From Stemphylium vesicarium (lineage: Eukaryota > Ascomycota > Dothideomycetes > Pleosporales > Pleosporaceae): DNA of 64,000 nt. The stretch spans positions 1-64,000 of the forward strand of contig QXCR01000145.1 of assembly GCA_004380135.1 (NCBI GenBank), given 5' to 3'. The notes under the pieces are model-generated. The model was not told where the DNA came from. It saw nothing but the letters and a program-made list of their open reading frames with translations, and ran no database searches. Below, in pieces: positions 33,781 to 44,216 of the stretch. Position numbers and translations under genes: made by a program. Numbering within the stretch: position 1 is the stretch's first letter; every line of letters begins with the position of its first letter.

Positions 33781-35990
33781 CCCGAGAAAGGGAAAGAAAG
33801 ACGCAGGGAAAAGGCGCCGTTGAACCGGGCCGGTTACGCGTGTTGCGAGAACGTGGTGCATTGCAGTTGTAGCTCTCTGTGATACGCTTGGTGGATTTGC
33901 GTGGGGGTTTTTCTCGTGTGTGACCTCTACGCTGTTTTGATGTACATGGAACAGTTGTGGAAGTTTGTAAGACAATCGGAAGAAATAGGATGCAAAGCTT
34001 CGTCGGAACCGCTTTGAACAGCCCCCCCAACCCGACCCCATCATCAGCGTCTTGCGTTGGAGAAGAAGGGGAGAGGGAACTGCGGTTCCGCTTCGGAAGA
34101 CGAGAATGGTGGTGGGACTTGAGAGGGTGGCAAGCCCTGGCTGCCCTCAAGGGCCACAGCTGGAAGCATCGGGTTGCTTATAGTTTTGGAGGTTTTTTTT
34201 CCTCCAGTATACGCCAGAAGTGGTTTGCTTTGATGGGCGTGCGACAGGGGACCGATGGGAAGCTGCCCTGGGGTCCCCTTTGACCAGAACCATCGCATCG
34301 GTACATCGATCTGGACGTTTTTCGTCGCCGGTGGGGTAGATCTATTTTCCTCGTTCGGTTACTTTTGATTTCTTACGTAGTGGTAATGTTTCGGACAGAC
34401 CGAGAATCCGAAAATTTCGGAAAAGGGCGTGCATCAAAACTCTCCAGATGCCTTTAGTCTAGAGTGCGAGAGAATCGAACATTGTGCCGCAAAGACATGT
34501 CCAAGCGATTTCAGCGCGATCTACATTTTCTGCGAAGATCACCTCTGCGTTGTCAACACCTCAACTCAGATATCCCACGCTCATACAAAGTCCGGAAAAA
34601 GGTCAGTCTCCCACTCTGCTCTTGCGGTGACCCAATGAGGAATGCATTAGGTACACGAATCCTACGGAAATTTTGGTTGATTGGCAGCTGCAAGATTGCC
34701 GCTAGTTCAGGGTCTCTGTACAGGTGGTGTTTCTTGATTCCTTACAATCGTTGGTGCCTGGAATATCCGCCGCGGGAACAGCTGCAAGCAGCGTACGAGG
34801 CGACATCGGCCAGGCCAGCAATCTTGGAAAATGGGCTGGGGTGCAATGGATGCGGCAGAGGAATTCGCCTGTTCTCGTGACCCGTCTCCCGCTACGTGTT
34901 GCCGTTAGCTAGACAGTCGCGGCTTCCGGTCTGCTCCGAAGATGATGAGGACATTTGTTGCTTTGTCGCCTGGCGTGGCGGGTCGCTCAAAGCAAGGCCA
35001 ATGCTCAGAAAGCTGCTCGCAAGTAGCAGTTAGATTGGTTTTCAAGACATTGGCTAGCCGGGTCATGTCCACTGCAGTCGGAGCAGCGATGATGTCGTCG
35101 AATGTGCACATGCAAAGAGGATGGGCAGCGCTCCGCTGCGGCATGGCGGGGTTATATGATCTCCCGTCCAACGAGCGTCGACACGCTCAATTCCGAAGCG
35201 CGAGCGTCCGCCCGGAAAGACGCTTGGGCAGAGATAAGGCCGGAGATGACCCTCTGGAATTACGACAAACAAGTCGTGTCTTGCCGAGGCGAGGCCGCCG
35301 GCCCAATTGGCGCAGGCCTGATTCAGATGATGCGGCGTGGGCATGCAGCGGTAATCTAGCCGGTGGAGCTACGAAGGGCGGAAACACATGCAAGTCCTGG
35401 TCATCAGATGTCAAACCGACCTTCGGAGACTAGGATCAGGTGCACGGATGAACGACTGCAGGGCGGTCGCCGCCAGATGCCCAATCACTTCCCTGCTTAT
35501 CGTCATGGAGTGGCAGAAAAACCGTGGGGTAGGCCAATTTTCCCATGCGCAACACGCCGCAGAGGCCAGCCATGGAGCGTATCCGCACACGAGCATTGCT
35601 AATGCCGGGCCTCATTGCGTGAACTGCCATGGAGAACAATGGCAAGTAGTTTGTATAGATAGCTAGAGAGTAGCGGGTTGAAATACTTGCCCGTATCCAG
35701 CAGAAACCCAAGGACAATGGCTGCTACGTGCCTGGCAAAGTGTACCCAACTTGAAATCAGATACGAATAGAGTCCCAAGACCAACTCCAGAACCAGGCAG
35801 TTCCCAGTCCGCAACGGCGAGCAAACGGACAAGCCCTAGGTGACAGCAGCAACGCCTCCCTCGACGCGCTGCTCGACCCGCCATTGGACAAAGTGCAAGT
35901 GAACTTGTTAGCGCACCTGGAAAATATCCACCCCACCAGGAGCCTTCCGCTCTCTTATTCATAAGCACGCCCACCAAACTTGCCGCGACC

Positions 35991-36010
35991 CTCTCTCTCT
36001 CTCTCTTCTT
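35991..36010 (+). promoter_or_regulatory. CT tract in the glutamate synthase promoter
   Basis: An alternating C/T run, about 690 bases before the start codon of the glutamate synthase gene. Pyrimidine tracts are common just upstream of transcription starts in fungal genes of high expression, so transcription may begin near here, leaving a long and perhaps spliced leader. The assignment is inference. Confidence 0.35.
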
Positions 36011-36518
36011 GCACTCTCAAACACAATCGCTAGAAGTTGCTTGCAGGAACACCGCGAGCCGACGACGAGGCCTGTTCCACTAGCCTTTACAGCAAGTAAG
36101 TCGCCCTGCCTCCCACATGTATCCCGCTGCACCTCTCCACTATCCGCGGCCATACACTGCGCTTTTCCACCACCCCCTCTCTGCGCGAGTGGTATTAGCG
36201 AACACATTACTGGTCTTTGGCCATCACCCCGCGTTAGCCCATTCGCTACCTCTCTTATCAGCGCACTTTGTCCTCTGAAAACACATCACTCGCCGCCGGA
36301 CCTGGGAGAGCGTCATAGCCATCAATCACCTATTTCCGGGCAAGAGAAGCTGGTGACGAATCCGGCCCATTGTTTCGCTAGCTCTGCGATTGATTGATGG
36401 CTGCGATCCCACTCTAGCAGCAACCATTCCCCACCCACATTATTTGCTTTTGGACTAGAGCTCTAGGCGCAATTGTACCAAGTTACCTTGATTTTTCAAT
36501 CTTTCCGCCTTCCTTCGG

Positions 36519-36525
36519 AGATAAG
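36519..36525 (+). promoter_or_regulatory. Possible GATA-factor site (AGATAAG) before glutamate synthase
   Basis: The heptamer matches HGATAR, bound by AreA/Nit2-type nitrogen regulators, 170 bases before the start codon. A second copy lies at 35232. Glutamate synthase belongs to nitrogen assimilation, so regulation of this kind is plausible, but single sites occur often by chance. Confidence 0.3.
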
Positions 36526-36693
36526 TTTTCCTCACGAGCCGAAGACTAACATTCGCCTCAGACTTCACTCGTACACCAGAGCAACAGCTCCAGATCGACG
36601 CATTGAGCGACCCCGCCACACGCCGCTATCGATCCCGCAACCCCTCCATCACCAACACCAACGAACCCAGAAATTCGGCCTTTCGCCGATATA

Positions 36694-39600
36694 ATGGGTA
36701 AGGTCTCGTTCGCCGAAGATACAAAGTTGCCCCAGGATACCCAGATCGAAGAAGAGCAAACCTCGTCCGTGTTTGCTTATCAGGATGGCCCGGAGAACAA
36801 GTCCTGGGCGGGCGCGCTGCCCTTGAAGCAGGGTCTTTACGACCCGGAGCTGGAGAAGGATGCTTGCGGTGTCGGTTTCGCTGCGTGAGTGATAACAATT
36901 GGTTTGCGGGAGGTGTGTGAGAACTGACAATTGTACAGCCATATCAAGGGCAAGGCCAGCCACAAGATTGTCTCCGATGGTGAGAATAATTTACGACAAA
37001 TTCAGCTGGCTATGGAACGCTAACAACTATATAGCACGGTCATTGCTATGCAACATGACCCATCGTGGAGCCGTTGGCTCAGACGCACGAGACGGTGACG
37101 GTGCAGGTGTCATGACTTCCATCCCCCACCGTTTCTTCCTCAAAGAATTCGAGCGCGAACAAGGCTACAAGCTGCCGATGCTTGGACAGTACGCCACTGG
37201 TAACCTGTTCTTCAAGCCCGACGCTACCATCCTGGATGAGACCAAGGCCATGTTCGAGGATGTTGCAGACCAACTCGATCTGAGAGTGCTCGGATGGCGA
37301 ACAGTGCCCCGCGACTCCACACTCCTTGGACCCGCGGCGCTATCACGAGAGCCCATCATCCTCCAGCCCTTCGTCGTCCTGAAAACTGCCTATGGCGATG
37401 CCCGGGAGCCCAAGGCTGACTTCCAACAAACGTACGACAACGCATACTTTGAGCGACAGCTGTATGTCATGCGAAAGCGGGCTACACACGTTATTGGGCT
37501 ACACAACTGGTTCTACATCTGCTCCTTGTCGAACAAGAACATTGTCTACAAGGGCCAGCTGTCCCCAGTCCAGGTCTACGAGTACTACCACGACCTGCTC
37601 AATGTCGACTACGAGGGTCACTTTGCATTGGTGCACTCGCGTTTCTCGACCAACACATTCCCCAGTTGGGACCGTGCGCAACCGCTGCGATGGGCTGCTC
37701 ACAACGGTGAAATCAACACACTGCGAGGAAACAAGAACTGGATGCGAGCACGCGAGGGTGTCATGAAGTCCAGCCTGTTCGGCGAGGAGCTTGACCTTCT
37801 CTACCCGATTGTTGAAGACGGTGGTTCCGACTCTGCAGCTTTCGACAACGTTCTTGAGTTGCTCACCATCAACGGTGTTCTGTCTCTGCCAGAAGCAGTC
37901 ATGCTCATGGTTCCAGAGGCATGGCAGGGCAACCATACTATGGATCCCGCCAAACAAGCCTTCTACGAGTGGGCTGCTTGCATGATGGAGCCTTGGGATG
38001 GCCCTGCGCTTTTTACCTTCTCCGACGGACGGTACTGCGGTGCCAACCTCGACCGAAACGGTCTCCGTCCCTGCCGTTACTACGTTACTGATGACGACCG
38101 CATCGTTTGCGCGTCCGAAGTCGGTACTATTTCCATTGAGCCCGAGCGAGTCGTCCAGAAGGGACGCCTGCAGCCCGGTAGGATGTTGCTCGTCGACACT
38201 GTCGCTGGCCGAATTGTCGATGACGCTGAGCTGAAGAAGACTGTCTCGGAGCGCAACGACTTCCGCGCATGGATCGACAAGAACCTCCTCACCCTTCCCA
38301 AGATTGTCAAGTCTGTTGGTGAGAAGGGCGTTGACCTTTCTTACTCACTCACTGAGACCAAGCTTCACGAGGACCCTCGCCTACGAGCGTTTGGTTACTC
38401 GCTTGAGCAAGTCAGCTTGCTGCTTGGCCCTATGGCTGCCGATTCCAAGGAGGCTCTTGGATCTATGGGTAACGATGCTCCTCTTGCTTGCTTGGCCACC
38501 CAGCCTCGTCTGCTGTACGAGTACTTCCGTCAGCTCTTCGCTCAGGTCACCAACCCACCCATCGACCCTATCCGTGAGGCTATTGTCATGTCTCTGGAGG
38601 CCTACGTTGGTCCTCAAGGTAACCTTCTCGAGATGGACGAGTCTCAGTGTGGTCGTCTGCTCTTGCCATCTCCCATCCTCACTCTCGAGGAGTTCAAGGC
38701 CATGACCAACACCCACACCCTATACCACGACTGGACCGTAAAGAGCATCGACATCACGTTCCCCAAGAGCGAGGGCATCGATGGCTACATGAACGCTCTC
38801 GACCGCATCTGCGAAGCTGCCACCGAGGGTATCCAGGCTGGCGACAACATCCTTGTCCTGACCGACCGCGCAGCATCTGCTGACCGTGTTGCCGTATCGG
38901 CTTGCTTGGCTACTGGTATGGTCCACCACCATCTTGTCCGCAACAAGTGGCGATCCAACGCCGCCCTTGTTGTCGAGACTGGTGAGGCCCGTGAAGTCCA
39001 CCACATGTGTGTCCTCGTTGGATACGGTGCTGACGCCATCTGCCCATACCTTGCCATCGAGTGCATCTTGAAGATGCACCGCGAGGGTGTAATCCGGAAG
39101 AAGCTCACTCCTGAGCAGCTTATCGACAATTACAAGCACTCTTGCGATGGTGGTATCTTGAAGGTCATGAGTAAGATGGGTATCTCTACCCTTCAGTCCT
39201 ACAAGGGCGCCCAGATCTTCGAAGCTCTTGGTCTTGACGACTCTGTTGTCGACCGCTGCTTCACTGGAACTGCATCGCGTATCAAGGGTATGACCTTTGA
39301 GCTGATCGCTTCCGACGCTTTCGCTCTCCACGAGAAGGGTTACCCATCGCGCCCCATCGTAGAGGTGCCTGGTCTTGCTGAGACTGGTGAGTACCACTGG
39401 CGTGACGGAGGCGAGCCTCACGTCAACGACCCTACTGCCATGGCCAACATCCAGGACGCGGTACGCACCAAGAACGACAAGTCTTACGAGGCTTACTCCA
39501 TTGCTGAGTACGAGCGCATCAAGGACTGCACGCTCCGTGGTCTCCTCGACTTCAACTTCGATGACCGTGCGCCAATTCCCATCGACCAAGTCGAGCCTTG

Positions 39601-42600
39601 GACCGACATCGTGCGCCGTTTCGTCACTGGTGCCATGTCCTACGGATCTATCTCCATGGAGTCACACTCTACTCTCGCCGTCGCCATGAACCGTCTTGGT
39701 GGAAAGTCTAACACTGGTGAGGGTGGTGAAGACCCTGAGCGCAGCTTGCGCATGGAAAACGGTGACACTATGCGCTCCGCAATCAAGCAGATCGCTTCCG
39801 GACGTTTTGGTGTCACCTCCAACTACCTTGCCGATGCCGACGAGCTCCAGATCAAGATGGCTCAGGGTGCCAAGCCTGGTGAGGGTGGTGAGCTTCCTGG
39901 CCACAAGGTCTCTGGCTCCATCGCTAAGACCCGCCACTCCACTCCTGGTGTGGGTCTCATCAGTCCCCCGCCCCACCACGACATCTACTCCATCGAAGAT
40001 CTCAAGCAACTGATCTACGACTTGAAGTGCTCTAACCCACGCTCTCGTGTCTCCGTCAAGCTCGTCTCCGAGACCGGTGTTGGTATTGTTGCTTCTGGTG
40101 TCGCCAAGGCCAAGGCTGACCACATCCTCATCTCCGGTCACGATGGTGGTACCGGTGCCTCCCGATGGACTGGTATCAAGTATGCCGGTCTTCCATGGGA
40201 ACTGGGTCTCGCAGAGACTCATCAGACTCTTGTCCTTAACGATCTTCGTGGTCGTGTCATTGTTCAGACTGATGGCCAACTTAGGACCGGGCGCGATGTC
40301 GCTATCGCCTGTCTTCTTGGAGCTGAAGAATGGGGCTTTGCTACGACGCCTCTTATCGCCATGGGCTGTATCATGATGCGCAAATGTCACCGTCCGTAAG
40401 CCCCTGAACTGCATATGAAACATATACTAACTTTTTTTAGTGGTTGGTTTCCCCTTTTGAAGATTTCCGTCATGCCCGACCCCCGTCAGCCCCTTTTCAC
40501 ATCTTCTGCGTACTCACCAACCTATGGTTTGGAGAATACAGCAGCTAAATGCTCGACTCTATGATCCTGTTAACCCATAGGCGGACGGATACATCAGCTA
40601 TACGTGTAGCTCTTGTACTCCCCCACATTATGGGCTGGTGGATACAGCAGTCTAACACCTACCCTCTCACTTTCCGAACTCAATCCCTGGCAAATACAGC
40701 AGCTAACGATTATTGCAGAACACTTGCCCGGTCGGTATTGCTACCCAAGACCCTGAGCTCAGGAAGAAGTTCGCCGGTACACCCGAGCATGTCATCAACT
40801 TCTTCTACTACATCGCCAATGAGCTCCGTGCCATCATGGCCAAGCTTGGTTTCCGCACCATCAACGACATGGTCGGTCACTGCGAGGTACTCCGCATCCG
40901 CGACGATCTCCGCACTGCTAAGACGGAGAACATTGACCTGTCACTCATCCTGACTCCCGCCCACACCCTTCGCCCTGGTGTCGCCACTTTCAACGTCCGC
41001 AAGCAAGACCACCGACTCCACGTTCGTCTGGACAACAAGCTCATTGCCGAGTCTGAACTTGCTCTCGAGAAAGGTCTCCCCGCCCGCATTGAGTGCGATG
41101 TCGTCAACACCGACCGTGCCCTTGGTGCTACCCTCTCCTACCAAATCAGCAAGCGTTACGGCGAGGCTGGTCTGCCCCAGGACACCATCCACGTCAACAT
41201 TCGTGGTTCCGCTGGACAGTCTTTTGGTGCTTTCCTCGCACCTGGTGTCACGCTTGAGCTCGAGGGTGATGCCAACGACTATGTGGGCAAGGGTCTGTCT
41301 GGTGGTCGCTTGATCATCTACCCTCCTCGCAACGCAGTATACCGTGCCGAGGAGAACATCCTGATCGGTAACGTCTGCTTGTACGGAGCTACCCGCGGTA
41401 CCTGCTTCTTCCGTGGTATCGCTGCCGAGCGTTTCTGCGTTCGTAACTCCGGTGTCACCGCCGTCGTTGAGGGCGTTGGTGACCACGGTTGTGAGTACAT
41501 GACCGGTGGTCGTGTCCTTGTTCTCGGATCTACTGGGCGCAACTTCGCTGCTGGTATGTCCGGTGGTATTGCCTACGTTCTGGACATCCATCAGGACTTT
41601 GAGCAGAAGGTCAACCAGGAGATGGTTGAAATCTCCGGCATTGAGGAGCCAGAAGAAATTGCCTTCGTTCGTGGCCTCATCGAGGACCACCACCACTACA
41701 CTGGATCGGAGCTTGCCGCCCGCATCCTTCTTGACTTTACTCGCGCTCTTCCACGCTTCGTCAAGGTTATGCCCGTCGACTACAAGCGTGTGCTTCTTGA
41801 GGAGAAGGCCAAGGCCGCAGAAAAGAAGAAGAACGAGTACCCTCTTCCTCTTTTGGCTGGCAACGCCGTCCGAAACGTCCACGAGGAGTCTCGCAACAAG
41901 GAGGCTGAGGCCGAAGCCAAGGAGAAGAAGAAGAGCGACCTGCTCGATATCGAAGAGAGTGTTACCGACGCCAAGGCTGAGAAGAAGAAGGCGCTCGTCC
42001 TTGACAAGACACGCGGTTTCATGAAGTACCAGCGCCGCTCCGAGAAGTACCGCAACCCCAAGACTCGAACACGCGATTGGGCCGAACTCAACCAGCGTCT
42101 CAATGAGGATGAGCTCAAGTACCAGACCGCTCGCTGCATGGACTGCGGTGTGCCTTTCTGCCAGTCTGACACTGGTTGCCCCATCTCCAACATCATTCCC
42201 AAGTGGAACGAGTTGGTGTTCCAGGGACAGTGGCGTGATGCCCTCAACCGTCTTCTTATGGTATGTTTGCTCCAACCACGGGTATCGACTGTACTAACAT
42301 CAGCTTCTAGACCAACAATTTCCCCGAGTTCACTGGTCGCGTTTGTCCCGCTCCTTGTGAGGGTGCCTGTGTTCTTGGTATCAACGAAGACCCCGTCGGC
42401 ATCAAGTCCATTGAGTGCGCCATCATCGACCGTGGTTTTGAGAAGGGCTGGATGGTACCTTCGCCACCTCAGGTCCGCTCTGGCAAGACTGTTGCCATCA
42501 TCGGTTCCGGCCCTGCTGGTCTTGCTTGCGCTGACCAGCTCAACAAAGCTGGCCACACTGTCACCGTTTACGAGCGTGCTGACCGTGTTGGTGGTCTCCT

Positions 42601-43609
42601 CATGTACGGTATTCCCAACATGAAGCTCGATAAGAAGGTCGTCCAGCGCCGTGTCGACTTTATGGCTGCCGAGGGCGTCAACTTTAAGACTGGTATTACC
42701 GTTGGCGAGGAAGGCCAGACTAACCTCGAAGCTCTGCGCAAAGAGTTTGATGCTGTTGTATTTGCCACGGGTGCTACTGTCGCCCGTGACCTGCCCATCC
42801 CCAACCGCAACTTGGACGGCATCCACTACGCTATGCAGTTCTTGCACAAGAACACCAAGTCCCTCCTTGACTCCGAATTGGCTGACGATGCCTACATCTC
42901 CGCCAAGGACAAGCACGTTGTCGTCATTGGAGGTGGTGACACTGGTAACGACTGCATTGGTACCTCGGTCCGCCACGGTGCCAAGTCAGTTGTCAACTTC
43001 GAGCTGCTGCCTCAGCCTCCAGCAGAGCGTGCCCGTGACAACCCGTGGCCTCAGTGGCCCCGTATCTTCCGTACCGACTACGGCCACAACGAAGTCAAGA
43101 CTCACATGGGCAAGGACCCGCGTGAGTACTGCGTCATGTCCAAGGACTTCGTCGACGACGGCAGCGGCAAGGTGAAGGGTATCAACACCGTCCGTGTTGA
43201 GTGGACCAAGTCCGCTTCTGGTGGTTGGGACATGAAGCATGTCGAGGGTAGTGAGCAGTTCTTCCCTGCTGACCTTGTCTTGCTTTCCATGGGTTTCTTG
43301 GGTCCCGAGCAGCGCGTCATGAGCGATGTCATCGAGCTTGATGGCCGTAAGAACATCAAGACTCCTCCTGGTCACTACAACACCAACCTCCCCGGTGTCT
43401 TCGCCGCCGGTGACTGCCGTCGTGGTCAGTCACTCATCGTCTGGGGTATCAACGAGGGTCGCCAGTGCGCTCGCGACGTTGACACCTTCCTTACCGGCTA
43501 CGGCACTTCTCTGCCTGTCACTGGTGGTATCGTCAAGCGCCCACCTTACGAGGCTATGATGGATGCCAGCGGTGCTCTCAAGGAGAAGCTGGTCACCGTC
43601 GCCGCTTAG
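36694..43609 (+). CDS. GLT1: NADH-dependent glutamate synthase (GOGAT)
   Basis: Exons 36694-36884, 36939-36979, 37035-40391, 40441-40442, 40719-42260 and 42311-43609 give 2143 residues, the fungal length. Order of domains: short propeptide, then class-II glutamine amidotransferase with the nucleophile C58 (KDACGVGF); central domain; FMN/glutamate-forming domain (GGKSNTGEGGEDPER, HDGGTGASRWTGI); 3Fe-4S cysteines C1189, C1195 and C1200; the GXG alpha-helical domain (GGRLIIYPPRN); and the FAD/NADH beta-type domain (AIIGSGPAGLACA, VVIGGGDTGNDC). It makes two glutamates from glutamine and 2-oxoglutarate. The cluster spacing C-x5-C-x4-C holds only if a 2-base exon (TG) supplies Leu1197; see the finding. 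Codon use is highly biased, which suggests strong expression. Confidence 0.95.
40535..40718 (+). repeat. Degenerate 53-base tandem repeat within an intron
   Basis: Inside the 276-base intron of the glutamate synthase gene, the phrase GATACAGCAGCTAA recurs in degenerate form with its TACAG core at 40537, 40590 (TACAT), 40643 and 40695, that is spacings of 53, 53 and 52 bases. The last copy provides the branch site (GCTAAC) of the final 3' splice site. The period equals the usual intron length here, as if an intron end had been copied several times. Confidence 0.6.
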
Positions 43610-44216
43610 ACGCTTCTATAATTGTGTAATGATTTTGTACGAAGACAAGATTACGGAAAAGAGGGTCACGATAAAAGACGGGTTTACGGGTGTATTAACG
43701 ATCGTTTGGCGTTTTGCGACTTGATTCTTACGCATGTTCTCTCATTACCTGCACGATACCTTTTCAGTATGCGGAGTCAACTAGGCGGCACTTGCAGTGT
43801 ACTATGTCTCCTTGGTTGTACTTTTTCTTTCGCAACAATTTGTGTAAATATGCGAATTATTATGTTTATGAGTATATGACGGACAATTGCCGAGTGACGC
43901 TTGCTGTACTTCTAACAAGCTCAATCGCCTGGTGATAAAGGGTGCTTATTCTAGACGGCACATTGACCACTATTTATGCACATATCTACGAAATCATGTC
44001 AATCTGAGTATTGCTTTCGACGTCTTCAAGCGTTGTGGCTTCGCTTCGCTTGCTGGCGCGGTCGCGGATGCACAAAGCCAAGATTCGTGGTCGGTGACGT
44101 CACACGCTTTCCCTCTCCAGACCCGCTAGGAAAGCAGGCAACAAGCATTGCTCACTTGCTCAAACTCCTCTGCGAGCCACCATCGCCATGTGCCGGTGAT
44201 CCGCGAGCAGTCGAAA
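43610..44216. other. Intergenic between glutamate synthase and Yme2
   Basis: Tandem plus-strand genes. The first half is A/T-rich 3' flank; the second half holds the promoter, with a TGACGTCA palindrome at about 44096-44103 (a CRE-type bZIP site). No gene is seen. Confidence 0.45.
44096..44103. promoter_or_regulatory. TGACGTCA palindrome (CRE-type bZIP site)
   Basis: A perfect 8-base palindrome, 114 bases before the start codon of the Yme2 gene. Fungal bZIP factors of the CREB/ATF kind bind this sequence. Its position fits a promoter element of the Yme2 gene; function is inferred. Confidence 0.4.

Larger units (their letters stand above)
32621..36693. other. 4.1 kb gene-free region upstream of glutamate synthase
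   Basis: The longest gap in the window. It starts with the Chz1 3' region and ends with the leader of the glutamate synthase gene. Open frames up to 163 codons (for example 34942-35433 plus) have no family features. Short repeats are present: GCCAGCCAGCCAGCCAG (33415-33430), a GTAC/ACGT run (33761-33780) and a T run near 33625. Two AGATAAG sites (35232, 36519) fit the HGATAR site of the AreA/Nit2 nitrogen regulator. A non-coding RNA or a long leader with introns cannot be excluded. Confidence 0.4.

Noticed and set aside
34942..35433. 163-codon open frame in the gene-free region
   Set aside because: Arg/Ser-rich, overlapped by equally long frames on both strands; no conserved motif seen.
40441..40468. 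28-base alternative exon in glutamate synthase with a GTAAGC first donor
   Set aside because: In phase, but it would insert about ten unrelated residues between two cluster cysteines and needs a poor GTCATG donor.
40941..42275. 444-codon minus-strand open frame, and a 398-codon one overlapping it
   Set aside because: Antisense to glutamate synthase exons with clear conserved motifs; same codon-bias artefact.
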